Of a DNA stretch of 64,000 bases, positions 1 through 9,775 are shown one piece after another. Position 1 is the first letter of the stretch. The number at the start of each line of letters is the position of its first letter. Origin of the DNA: Varroa destructor. Its lineage: Eukaryota > Arthropoda > Arachnida > Mesostigmata > Varroidae. The stretch is from NCBI RefSeq assembly GCF_002443255.2, contig NW_019211454.1, positions 15,860,243 through 15,924,242 on the forward strand. Direction: 5' to 3'. The notes beneath the pieces were generated by a model. That model was given only the letters and a program-made list of their open reading frames with translations. It had not been told where the DNA came from and did no database searches. The translations under genes were made by a program, and so were the position numbers.

Positions 1-1313
1 TCAGCAGAGGAGAGGAACGGGTTCGTAGGTTTAATGGATAAATGTGATATCGCCCGATTTCCACGACTTTGCGCCCCCTTTAAATAAAAACAGAAACGTC
101 CGCTAACGTATTCATAGTCAGGCGCGCTTCGTTCATTATAAAAACTACTAGACAATCCACACCAGCTCCTACTAAGCAAGCTCAATTCGGTTGTGTGTGC
201 GTCAAAGTGCAACATATAATAAAATGTCATATCTGAGAGTTACTGCCTAAAGTGGATATGTGGATAAGAACTTATTGCTGAATATTGGGAATCGGAGTGA
301 GTCGCTTTCATCGTCTGTGTATTACAGGTAGACTTCTTAAGTGTTTTTTCTTTCCTACATCGAGTAACTACTGACAATAAATGTATGCCTCAAATAGAAG
401 CCACGAATAAAAGTCACGCACTTAAAACAATCAACGAAGTTTTGGCTGGGGTTTTCATTGTTGCTATCTTGATTTCACAATATGGGAGTTTTCCCTCAAT
501 AGGAGCCCCACGACGATTTTGAAGCGTCCAAAAGTGCCTGTCGTGCATCAATCAGACAGGTGTTTACCTGAACAGTGCCCGCAACGATTTCTTATGTGAA
601 TTTCTGTATCATATTCACAATGTGTCGTAAATAGCAGCTTCTAGACCACAGGCACTCCTGCCGGCAAGTTCAGTTGCCTTCCAATGCATGTCCCGATAAG
701 CGATACTTCAGCATTTATGTGATGGCTTTCACCAATGCTTGTGAGTACGCCACATAACGTTATTATTACTATACCGCTAGGGAAACAAGCTTCCTTCGTT
801 GAACTGGTGAGATTTAGGGGTATCAACAGAGCCTGTTCCGGCGTCTTCATAACTGTAGCACAGCCTGCGGCCACTGCGGCTGATTGCTTAAGACAGGATA
901 AGAACATGGAAAAGTTGCATGGTAGAGTTTTATCCCACGCTTTAACAGGTTCGTAGCGGGTGTAAGGAAAATGCTTCTCGTCAACTGAGACCATATAGCC
1001 GTAAATCTTATCAGCGAGGCCGGCGTTGTAACGCAGCATTTAGGTTGTCATCCTCATGTCGCCCACAGCAAACTGGCTTGGTCTGCCGTTCTCAATAGCC
1101 ATTGTCCCGATAGATAGAATCAGTTAGCCGACGTAAAAGTAGACCTCGTATAGAAGCGTCCACTCATAATCCACGGTGAGCAGACTTGAATGCCGCGCTG
1201 CAGTGATCGTTTTATCAACCTCGGCCTCTTCAGATTCCTGAAGCGATGTTTACGAGCTGACCATTGATGTAATCCACCTCCGGGTTGATGACGGCCTTCG
1301 GAAGCCCCTTCAT
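1..1313 (-). repeat. Left arm of a large inverted repeat (ALDH pseudogene plus 3' flank)
   Basis: Read on the minus strand, this segment matches 3097-4745 read on the plus strand. The match starts at the ATG-equivalents (1311-1313 and 3097-3099), covers the pseudogene bodies and continues about 430 bases past the stop-equivalents. The longest perfect match I see is 31 bases, 398-428 against 4295-4325. Similarity can still be followed by eye to position 1, so the arm continues beyond the window. Similarity stops abruptly inside the ATG, where the spacer begins. By eye the arms differ by scattered substitutions and by separate internal deletions, so this is an old duplication. Confidence 0.85.
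432..1313 (-). pseudogene. Aldehyde dehydrogenase pseudogene, left copy
   Basis: A broken ALDH1/2-type copy on the minus strand. The ATG-equivalent at 1311-1313 begins a stretch resembling the N-terminus of the intact gene at 8085 (matching NPEV, YINGQ). A frame break and stop follow near its residue 30. The longest open piece, 641-1039, contains LRYNAGLADKI, YTRYEPV, CLKQS and AAGCATVMK, which match residues 124 to about 187 of the intact protein. After the region matching about residue 240 the sequence jumps to about residue 408, so some 500 bases with the catalytic Glu and Cys are gone. The tail matches the last 80 or so residues. The stop-equivalent at 432-434 has mutated to TTG. No introns are visible. 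It cannot encode an active enzyme. Confidence 0.9.
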
Positions 1314-3096
1314 TAAACTCCTAAGTCCTTGAACAGTACGGGAAAAAAAGACTGCTCTACGCAAAACTTCCAATCAGTATCCAGTAAATCTATGAGCCGA
1401 GTAATCACTTAGGTCACTGTGCAGTTTCATTAACCTCCCCCTAGTACCAACATTTAGCAAATCGATCCCCAATTATTGACCCGCCGTACGCCATTTTCCT
1501 CACCTGCTTCTTTCTGTTATTATATGAACTGTTTGTATTGATGTCCCAACCCATTAACCAGGTGTGTTATAAACAGAACTTACGATGCTTACACATTACG
1601 ATTAAACCGTATCAAAATTAAAAGATAAAATACGTCAACGAACAAGCCAATAGGCATAGAGGACTCGTAAAAAAAATCTGAAGGTGAATATTGGCCCAGT
1701 AACTCATATGATATCAATGAGTAATTGTCAATACATGCTGGCAAGGTTAGAGATGTACAAGGAACAGGTATAGTGACATACACCTGCTTTCATATTAGCG
1801 GTTGGCTTCCACGCAAGTCACTGCCACATGCAAATCTCCAGCAGATTTCGATCACGTTTGGGTCCACGAATCTGACATCGACACACCTGAGCAACTAGTA
1901 TACTTGTCACTGTAATAATGGGACGGCTTTTCCTTGCCAATGTTTAGGACAATTGGTCCTACGGTGATACCGGCCGGCGAGCTGTGTCAAGGACGAATCA
2001 CTGATTGACGATCAGTAACTTCAGTACGATCAGCTATGGTAATTGCTTCAAGGACGTCTCCTTTAAGGTGGTTATTGCTCGTGCTAGTAAAAACAAACAT
2101 AATGAGTTGCTCCATATAATCTACAGCTACACAATAACTAAAGGATCGATTAGAAGGTACTACATAATAGATAATAAAACGTTTTCTTGTTCATACCGTA
2201 TGTATACTGCGCGTCTCATGATAACTACCTTTCAATTGTTCGATTGCGTTTTGACTGAATAACATTGTTTGATAGTTCATCTATTAATTTCTCCAGAGTA
2301 TAATGCTTTGCTAATACCATATAGGACAGCAAAGCAAACCAGGACAGGATTCGACAGTTGTTTTCGAACCCATTACTAACGCTAGGACCTTATAGAAAAA
2401 CTAACTCGTTAATATAACTGTATACACCAAGAAATTCTGTTGAAGAGGCGGCGCTGCTATCTCGTTATTATAGATACTGTCTAAATGGAAAGCGCCGTTT
2501 CCAGATTGAATCTATCTACGAAACAGGACGCTGTTTCGTATTAGACGTTTTAGGTGCTTTCATAATATGGGAAAAAACAATATCGATTGACGTCAGAGAC
2601 AGTATTATTATCCTATCAGTCAGGATAGCACGGTAAATGGCGATACGTTTTCTTAATTACAGAAATTCTGTAGTACGTATCGTTGTTATATATATATAGT
2701 GGCGATGTCCACTTACAGAATCGAAGTATCTAAAAATTATAGTTAAACCTTGTTAAGTTTGTAATTCGTTAGCAACTGGTAGTGAATATAATTAAGAAGA
2801 GATTTTTCTTTTCACTATGAAATACAAAAGACCGTATTACGAGTAATTAAACATTCCTGATACGAATTAAATAAATAAAAAAAAAATACACTGAAAGGAT
2901 ATATTTAAGCATATTGATATTGAGAGCTTGTTATTACCAGTTATCTTATCAGTATTATATTTAAATATACTGACAGAAAATACGATTGATAATATTAAAT
3001 ATAACTAATCATTATACGAGTATATATTAAGTAGGATCAGCGGCACAAATTGTTTGCAATTGATTTTATTAAGCGAAAACAAACGACGTTCAAACA
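1314..3096. other. Spacer between the inverted-repeat arms
   Basis: This stretch of 1.78 kb has no gene I can support. The part from about 2600 to 3096 is strongly AT-rich with runs of TA and TTA. The longest open frames are 64 codons (minus strand, 1589-1783) and 85 codons (plus strand, 2005-2262), and neither resembles a known family. I see no similarity to the ALDH copies. Its presence means a transcript across both arms would fold as a stem with a long loop. Confidence 0.7.
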
Positions 3097-4291
3097 ATGG
3101 AGATCCCGTAGGCCACCATCGAGCCGGAGGTCGAGTACGCCCAACCTTACATCAACGATCAGTTCGTAAACGCCGCTGGTGGCTAAATTTTCGCCAGTTA
3201 CAATCCCGTCACAGACCAGAAAACTGCCTACATTTAGGACGCTGGGGCCAACGTTGATAAGGCATTTAAGTTTAGCTCACAGTGGATTAGCGGTGGACGC
3301 TTCTAAGCGAGGTCTTCTTCTGCATCGGCTGGCTGATCTCATTCAGTGGGATATTACCCCTTTGATCTTATTCTCGACAACAAACGAAGCTACTTTGTTG
3401 TAAGCGATACGCAGATGGCAATCTAAACGCTGCGTTACAACGCCGGACTTATCGGTTAGAGTCAGAACTTCACAATCCCAATTGAAGAAGAGCATTTTTT
3501 TAGATTCCCTACAAATTTATTACAACGCATGGCCCGATATTACCGTCGAACTTCCCCATGTTTTTGGCATGTCTCAAGCTATCAAGGGCAATGGCTCTAG
3601 GCGATGTTTTGGCTATGAAGCCTGCGGAACACTGACGACCCTGTGTCTCATCAGTTTAACGAAGGACGTTATGCTCAATGTTAGGCAAAGCCGTATTGCG
3701 ATAAGCTGTCTGTTTATACCGGAAAACATCTGCGACGAATTTAATAAAAAGTCGGTTGAACTAGAAAAAAAGCAGAAGCTTGGCTGTTCTTTCCAGTGCC
3801 AGATCAACGACCACAAGTCGATGAGTAGCAGGCCTGCGAAATTCTTAACCTCGATCACGTCCGGCAAAAAGGAAGGTAGAGGTCTTTCTTGTGATGACCA
3901 GTGCAGATGTGACTGCAGGTAAGAGCACGTTACTCACTGAGCCAAGTTTTCGCCGATGTGATTGATAATACGAAAATAGCCAAAGGAAAATACTTAGCCC
4001 CGTTTAATAGACTTTCAAGTACAAAGCATTCGAAGGCAATTGAACGTGCCGGCAAGAGTACCTGTGGTTTAGAAACTACTATTTACGTCACATTGTGAAT
4101 AGGATATAAAAATTCACATGAGAAATCCTTGCGGGCATTGTCCAAGTAAACAGCTGTCTGGTTGGTGCACCACAGGTGTTTTTTGGACGCTTCAAAATGT
4201 CGAGCATTAGTCGCGGGGCTCCTATGGAGGGAAACTCCCATACTGTGAAATCAAGACGGCAACAATGAAAATTCCAGCCGAAGCTTCTTAG
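3097..4291 (+). pseudogene. Aldehyde dehydrogenase pseudogene, right copy
   Basis: A fuller but clearly dead ALDH1/2-type copy. ATG 3097-3099 starts a frame with PEVEYAQPYINDQFV, matching the intact N-terminus, but in-frame stops occur at the 5th, 30th and about 50th codons and more follow. Further on it keeps LRYNAGL, CLKLS, MKPAEH, KKSVELEKK and LPYCEIKT-like segments in shifting frames. About 82 codons, matching residues 206-287 of the intact gene and including the NAD-binding FTGS and the catalytic Glu, are deleted near 3668. The catalytic cysteine codon reads CGT (Arg) at 3692-3694. The stop-equivalent TAG is at 4289-4291. No introns are visible. Its deletion differs from that of the left copy, so the two decayed separately. 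Confidence 0.92.
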
Positions 4292-4654
4292 ATCGTTTTA
4301 AGTGCGTGACTTTTATTCGTGGCTTTTATTTGAGATATACATTTAGTATCAGTACTTACTCGGTATGTGAACGAAGAAACTTACTTAAAAAATCTACTTG
4401 TAATACGTAGACTATCAACGCGATTCACTTGGATTCCCAATGCCCAGCAATAAGTTCTACATATCTACCTTAGTCAGCAATTTTCAAACATGACATTTTA
4501 TGATATGTTGCGCCTTGAGGCACACACGGCCGAATTGAGCTTGCCTAGTAGAAACTGATGTAGATTTTCTAGTAGTTTTTATAATGAATGGCGCGCGCAT
4601 GACTATGAATACGTTGGCGAAGGCTTCGACGCACAGTTGTGTTTTTATTCAAAA

Positions 4655-4672
4655 GGGGCGGGGGCGGGGGGG
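4655..4672 (+). repeat. G-rich tract, possible G-quadruplex
   Basis: Three G runs (4, 5 and 7 bases) separated by single C residues. The aligned place in the left arm (about 71-80) has only a short C-rich run, so the tract grew in the right arm or shrank in the left. The 7-G run could supply two G-triplets, enough for a quadruplex. Confidence 0.5.
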
Positions 4673-5763
4673 CACAGTCAGGGACCTCGCGCTACACCAT
4701 ATCCGTTGATAAATAGAAATTTAAGAACACTTTTTTCTTCTGCTAAATCCCATCATTGACATCAACATGACATTTGTGAGAAAGTTAGTCTGGTAACGAG
4801 CACGCAATACATAATAGTAGGACGAAGACGCGCTCGCTTTGTGTTGGTGAAGGGCCAACACGCCGAGATGATGGTTGAGGGCAGTACGGGAGTTACACTT
4901 GAAACATTTTTACCCAATCAGATTGGTAAGATTATTGAATAAGGGGAAAAAGTTAGAATGTGTTCATTCTTGAAATTGAAAAGTGCATGTCTAATAAAGA
5001 ATTGCCTAGGTAGTAGGCCACAGAAAATACTCACAATAGTAACGATAATAATGCACGTTTTAGTAACGTAAATAGGCCATTGTACCGTAACCTATTCAGT
5101 TCGACTGTTTAAACATTCTAATTGTGTATTGTATAACAACTTCTCCCCAAAGTAGATCGTATGAATAGTTATTAGATAGAATTATTATTAGATCTATCTT
5201 AGTAACAGTGGTTAGCACATCATCCTCGTGGTGGGATTCGGTGTGCTAAGACTAACGATCGGCAACAGGAATCCAATAGTAGAAAATGACTTCTTGTGCA
5301 ATTGATCTCTCTTTCGTACGGTATCTGGTCTCAGACGTGCATGCGTCGAAAGTAACTCACTATCAAATAGATTGCACGTGTGCACGATGTCGTGCCCGTA
5401 AACATTACGCTTCTTCCTCCAGCGAAGCAGAACGCTTTGTTGGTACATTTATCTCTTCTACTGTTTTGTTAGGGCTGCGGCACATATACATAATGTTCTT
5501 GCATAACAAAGTACGCTAACATTTAGAGTAACATCTGTTCCAGTTGGAATTTTATTGTCTTCAAATGTGGACTTCAAGTGTGCCCTGCTGTAAACTTGTT
5601 TACCCCATCCAGGATATATTAATTGGTTTTCAATGACACTTGTATAGCTGTAGGTATACCTGTAAATATTTAACAAGCGACAAGTCCACAAAACGAATTG
5701 GCTGGATTGATTTCGCAAAAAGGCTATCTTATTTTAATAGATAAATTTATTTATTCCACTATT

Positions 5764-5783
5764 TACTACTACTACTACTACTA
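5764..5783 (+). repeat. (ACT)n microsatellite
   Basis: About six and a half uninterrupted copies of the trinucleotide TAC/ACT. Confidence 0.9.
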
Positions 5784-6952
5784 AGTTAATTTCTGTCATT
5801 AAAAGAGACAACATATGCAATGAGCGAGTCTAACCAACATGTTACAAGTTTAGTGTACAGCGGTCTTCTATTCAAGATAAAAACAGCCATAATTCTTTTA
5901 TCTGCGCTTCGTGTACGGCCGTCAGACAAACGCTAGCCTATGCCGCAGCGTGATCTGCTTCTCGTAATCGCGCTATCTACTGTTGCTAACGGTGCGGGCG
6001 ACAGGAATCGATAACAGATCGGCGGACCGGTCGCTCATGTAACCAACTGTGATCTAACTACCAGATAAGAAGTATGTCCCTTGTATCTCGTATTTGCTGT
6101 TTGCAAACCGGCGCTCTCCTCTTGTCTGCCCTATGCAGCCGGGTCATGTTGTCACTCCAGCTAATTATCTCTCATGCTCTGTCTGCCAAACGTGCGCGTA
6201 CCGGTGGCGATCGTTTCGCCTCCGATATTAGGCATTTATGTGTAAGCTTACCGCTCTTTAAGAGGAGAGCGACGGTAGCAGCAGCAGCGGAAGTTCGATG
6301 AACTTAAAGAGTAGTCTAACAGCGTACAGAATCAGTTAATACTAAACAGTGTCTACACGTGTACCGGTCGTTTTGTCTATTTGAAGTGAATCGGGTTAGC
6401 TCTCCCTCTACCTACCTCCTCGAAGACACGCTTTTATAAACCGTGTCAAATGTAGAGTTTTATAAATATAAAGTAAGGAAGTAGCTAGTTATGGTGCGTA
6501 CTTAGTGCTGATCAAAAATGAATCGTCTGCGTTCAATCTAGGCCACAGCAAATGTTTACCAGTGTAAACGTCTCTTTGTTACAATGTACGAGACCTGCTG
6601 ATAGATGACTCATGCGAAAAGGCTAAACTTAATTATGCAAAACCAACAATAATAGTCCGTCACAATGAAATCAATATTCGAAACGTAAAAAAGAGTGTCG
6701 CAGCAGACGAATAGCAGACGAACGACCAGAAGGCGTTTGCTGCCATTGTCAAATTATGCGACTCAGAAGTAAAATCTCATATCGACACTGAATCTGCTTT
6801 CGTGGCAGTGTTGTTTAATGCTTACCATCGATCAGAAGCGTCTACCGGTGAAACCAAAGGCCGATCCTCAAGTAATTCGTTCTTCGCTTGCAGCTCCTGT
6901 AATATCTATCACAATCTTAGCGTTTTCTTCCGTTAACAACGCCACCTAATTT

Positions 6953-6997
6953 TTCGAACTTTACGTCCGGCACCGCTGTTAGGCATTCTGTCGGGCG
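6953..6997 (+). repeat. Dispersed 45-bp repeat, copy 1
   Basis: It aligns without gaps to 32072-32116 on the same strand. I count 34 of 45 matching bases, and all 11 differences are transitions (C/T or A/G). The best part is the last 29 bases, 24 of them identical. This pattern suggests two old copies of one repeat family rather than chance. The wider element is not resolved. Confidence 0.5.
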
Positions 6998-7812
6998 GCT
7001 GGTTGAATAGCGCCACCTACCAGGCCGGCGGACCATCAGCGTCGTCTGCTTATCAAAACGATATTCTGCTGGCGCTATTTTTGTTTTTCCTCAACGGAGT
7101 CCTACTAACGAAAATGCGAGTGCTAAACGAAGATTGGGCCCAAACGCTTCTTTCTCTCTGCGCAGCTGATTATTGTCCCTCTGCTTCGGTTCTGTCTGTC
7201 GCAACGGCGGCAGACGCGTTAGCGTTGGAAGTCGAATTGTGGCAAGGTATGCCCGTATGACAGAGGGGCCCGTAGCCGGCCGTTAAAAGTGTGTATGTCT
7301 TCACAAGCCATCTATGCGTGAGAAGCTTTGGAAAAAAGCGCTTTTATCTCAATATGTTTGAGCTATATACTGTGAAATTCCATAAGCAGATACGTAAGTA
7401 TGAGTCTGAGCTTCTTTTCCCGAATGCTTGTAAACGGTGTCGTCTGTGGGTATATGACGAATATGCCATCAGCGGGAATCGTAAAGGCGTCCGCATAGTT
7501 TACATAGTTGTTTACATCATTTCAGCCGGACGACCTCTATCTACGCGCCACTCCCAGCCAACTCTCATGAACTCAGTTTTCCGTTCGGTTAATGCTGCTG
7601 GCACTGGCTCGATTGACTTCTGATCGTTACCTCGGTCCGTATCGCTGTTCTCGCTGCTGTCTATTTTCGAAACGTGAAACGCTTTCCCATTAGCCGTTAC
7701 GTGAGAAAGGAGCGCGTAGCTCTAGCAGCTACCACAGACTTGGGCAGCGGCGCCGTCGGCGAGAGAGACAGCGTCTATAGCTGACGGTGTGTCGTACCCG
7801 GTAATTCGTGGC

Positions 7813-7839
7813 ATGACGCTTTCCCCTTTCTGGCTTTAG
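7813..7839 (+). other. Short upstream open frame in the likely ALDH leader
   Basis: An ATG at 7813 is followed by seven sense codons and TAG. It lies just upstream of the proposed splice donor at 7926. If the transcript begins farther upstream, this small frame would precede the main start and could lower its translation. Where transcription starts is not known from the sequence. Confidence 0.25.
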
Positions 7840-7925
7840 ACGATTCGATTGCCGCGTCTGTCGCTAGAAGATCTATCGTGGCATACAACCGGACGTGGTG
7901 CGATAGCAACTGGTGCCGTGAATTC

Positions 7926-8077
7926 GTAAGTGCGCGTCATTATCTGGTCGAACGTGTGTCATTCTACTGCTTTTCTAATACAAGTTGCAAAGACCTACGT
8001 TGTTACTACTCACTTAATATCACTTATTGTCGTCATCGGCAGCTACAGTTATTTTTATTACTAGTACTACGTTTTAG
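7926..8077 (+). other. Predicted intron in the 5' leader of the ALDH gene
   Basis: The donor is a perfect GTAAGT at 7926-7931, preceded by TTC. The acceptor TTTTAG ends at 8077, after a T-rich stretch, and a branch-like CTTAAT lies upstream near 8011. Removing 152 bp would put the acceptor seven bases before the Kozak ATG at 8085, a common layout for a non-coding first exon. This is read from signals only. The upstream in-frame extension of the ALDH frame (7878-8084) begins with GTG, has no ATG, and overlaps this intron, so it is not expected to be coding. Confidence 0.5.
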
Positions 8078-8084
8078 CTTCGCC

Positions 8085-9569
8085 ATGGATCAGCTTCCGC
8101 CACCGATTACCAACCCTGAGGTGAAGTATAAGCAATTGTACATCAACGGCCAGTTCGTCGATGCTGAGAGTGGCAAGACATTTGCCACATACAACCCTGC
8201 TACGGGCGAAAAAATCTGCGATGTACAAGAAGCCGGGAAGGCCGACGTGGATAAGGCAGTGGCAGCAGCTCGCGCCGCGTTCAAGTCCAACTCGCCATGG
8301 AGGACGATGGATGCGTCGGCACGAGGTCGCCTTATGTACAAGCTTGCCGATCTTGTAGAACGGGACATAGCCTATCTGGCCAGTATTGAGACAACCGATA
8401 ATGGTAAACCGTATCAGTTCGCAGTTAGCGACGTGAGGTCAGGTGTCAACTTGCTACGGTACTACGCTGGCTTGGCCGACAAGATCCACGGTCGCACTGT
8501 GCCTGTTGATGGAGATCATTTCACGTACACCCGCTACGAACCCGTTGGAGTTTGCGGACAGATTCTCCCATGGAACTTCCCTCTGTTTTTGACCTGCCTT
8601 AAGCTGTCGCCTGCTCTAGCAGCCGGCTGTGTTGTGGTTATCAAACCAGCAGAACAAACCCCATTATCGGCGTTGTACCTAGCCAAACTCTCGGATGAAG
8701 CCGGCTTTCCGGTTGGTGTTATTAACGTAGTCACCGGCTTTGGTGACACTGGCGCAGCAATCACCAGCCACCGGGATGTCGACAAAATTTCTTTCACAGG
8801 ATCGAGCGAAATTGGGAAATTAGTCCTGGAGGCCGCAGGCAAATCGAATTGTAAACGAACCACCCTTGAAATGGGGGGTAAAAGTCCCCTGATCGTTGCA
8901 GAAGATGCGGATCTCGACCTGGCCGCAAATATTGCCCACACAGCGATAATGTTCAATGCCGGCCAGTGCTGTGTTGCAGCCAGCAGGCTCTTCGTTCACG
9001 AAAGCGTCTACGAACAGTTCTGCAAGAAGGCTGTAGAACTCGCTAAAAAGCGCACAGTCGGTTGCCCATTCAAATGTCCCGATCAGGGACCGCAGATCGA
9101 TGAACAGCAGACGGAAAAGATTCTCGAATTGATTGAATCGGGCATAAAAGAGGGGGCCCGCTTATTATGCGGAGGTCAACGTGCACCCGGTGGAAGTGCT
9201 TTGTTTATTGAGCCCACGGTCTTTGCTGATGTTACCGACAACATGCGAATCGCTAAGGAGGAGATCTTCGGTCCAGTTCAGCAAATTCTCAAGTACAAGA
9301 CGCTTGAGGAGGCTATCGAACGTGCCAACGACACCCCGTATGGATTAGCGAGCGGCATCGTAAGCAACAATATTAACACCATTCAAAAATTCGCTCAGGA
9401 AATCCGGGCCGGTAACGTGTGGGTAAACACCTATCTCGCGAACACCCCACAAACACCTTTCGGCGGTTTCAAAATATCGGGCATTGGCCGTGAAGGCGGA
9501 ATTGAAGGTGTTTTGCCGTACTGTGAAATTAAGACAGTCACAATGAAAATTCCCGGTAAAATTTCTTAA
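8085..9569 (+). CDS. Aldh: Aldehyde dehydrogenase, cytosolic ALDH1/2 type (retinal dehydrogenase-like), intronless CDS
   Basis: Oxidises aldehydes to carboxylic acids with NAD(P)+; ALDH1/2 relatives act on retinal, acetaldehyde and lipid aldehydes as tetramers. The 494-residue frame is uninterrupted and close to the roughly 500 usual for cytosolic members. Visible motifs are PWNF with Asn164, IKPAEQTP with Lys187, FTGSSEIG at 237-244 (NAD-binding loop), LEMGGKSP with the general base Glu262, FNAGQCC with the nucleophile Cys296, and EEIFGPV with Glu393. The start was chosen at ATG 8085 because it has a strong context (GCCATGG), aligns with the family N-terminus and with both pseudogenes, and the open frame upstream lacks any ATG. 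There is no mitochondrial leader, so a cytosolic location is inferred. Unusual residues are CLK at 171-173, where WK is typical, and Cys182, where Asn is typical. The absence of coding introns suggests a retrogene origin. The exact substrate cannot be told from sequence. Confidence 0.96.
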   Translation: MDQLPPPITNPEVKYKQLYINGQFVDAESGKTFATYNPATGEKICDVQEAGKADVDKAVAAARAAFKSNSPWRTMDASARGRLMYKLADLVERDIAYLASIETTDNGKPYQFAVSDVRSGVNLLRYYAGLADKIHGRTVPVDGDHFTYTRYEPVGVCGQILPWNFPLFLTCLKLSPALAAGCVVVIKPAEQTPLSALYLAKLSDEAGFPVGVINVVTGFGDTGAAITSHRDVDKISFTGSSEIGKLVLEAAGKSNCKRTTLEMGGKSPLIVAEDADLDLAANIAHTAIMFNAGQCCVAASRLFVHESVYEQFCKKAVELAKKRTVGCPFKCPDQGPQIDEQQTEKILELIESGIKEGARLLCGGQRAPGGSALFIEPTVFADVTDNMRIAKEEIFGPVQQILKYKTLEEAIERANDTPYGLASGIVSNNINTIQKFAQEIRAGNVWVNTYLANTPQTPFGGFKISGIGREGGIEGVLPYCEIKTVTMKIPGKIS

Positions 9570-9752
9570 ATTGAAGCAGCATCGTGAAAGTCGGGAAGCA
9601 CTACGTCTACACTGGACTTCAGTGACAGCAGTTGTCGTTGTCCACTTTTCGTATTAATTAGCATAATTTATGGGCTATATGTTTGATCGATACAGGTGTG
9701 AGCGGTCGTTGACAATTGTACGTAAAAAAATTAGCAATGAAAAGCTGCAAAT

Positions 9753-9758
9753 AATAAA
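9753..9758 (+). terminator. Polyadenylation signal AATAAA of the ALDH gene
   Basis: A canonical AATAAA lies 184 bases after the ALDH stop codon, followed by T-rich sequence within 30 to 60 bases. This gives a 3' UTR of roughly 200 bases. The 3' UTR is unlike the 3' flank of the two pseudogenes, so those derive from a different paralogue or have diverged completely there. Confidence 0.55.
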
Positions 9759-9775
9759 ATTTATTCAGACAACGG

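Larger units (their letters stand above)
3097..4745 (+). repeat. Right arm of the large inverted repeat
   Basis: Partner of the left arm at 1-1313. It contains the right ALDH pseudogene and about 450 bases of 3' flank that also occur, reversed and complemented, at positions 1-431. It is longer than the left arm because the left pseudogene lost more sequence and because of small insertions such as the G-rich tract at 4655-4672. The outer end cannot be fixed because the left arm is cut by the window edge. Similarity can still be seen at about 4745. Confidence 0.85.
4746..7600. other. Non-coding upstream region, no gene seen
   Basis: No open frame here exceeds 110 codons (7291-7623) and none resembles a known protein. 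The first kilobase is AT-rich; from about 5900 onward the sequence looks richer in G+C and CpG. It holds an ACT microsatellite (5764-5783) and one copy of a dispersed 45-bp repeat (6953-6997). The CpG-rich part may include the promoter of the ALDH gene, but I see no clear TATA box. Confidence 0.5.

Noticed and set aside
735..956. Plus-strand open frame over the left pseudogene
   Set aside because: It is the antisense shadow of ALDH sequence; the minus strand carries the recognisable protein match.
7878..8084. N-terminal extension of the ALDH frame by 69 codons, with a hydrophobic stretch that looks like a signal or membrane anchor
   Set aside because: It begins with GTG, contains no in-frame ATG, overlaps a good splice donor and acceptor, and has no counterpart in either pseudogene. 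The family start aligns with ATG 8085.
8534..8956. 140-codon minus-strand frame inside the ALDH gene
   Set aside because: It lies entirely within the intact ALDH coding region in antisense and resembles nothing else.
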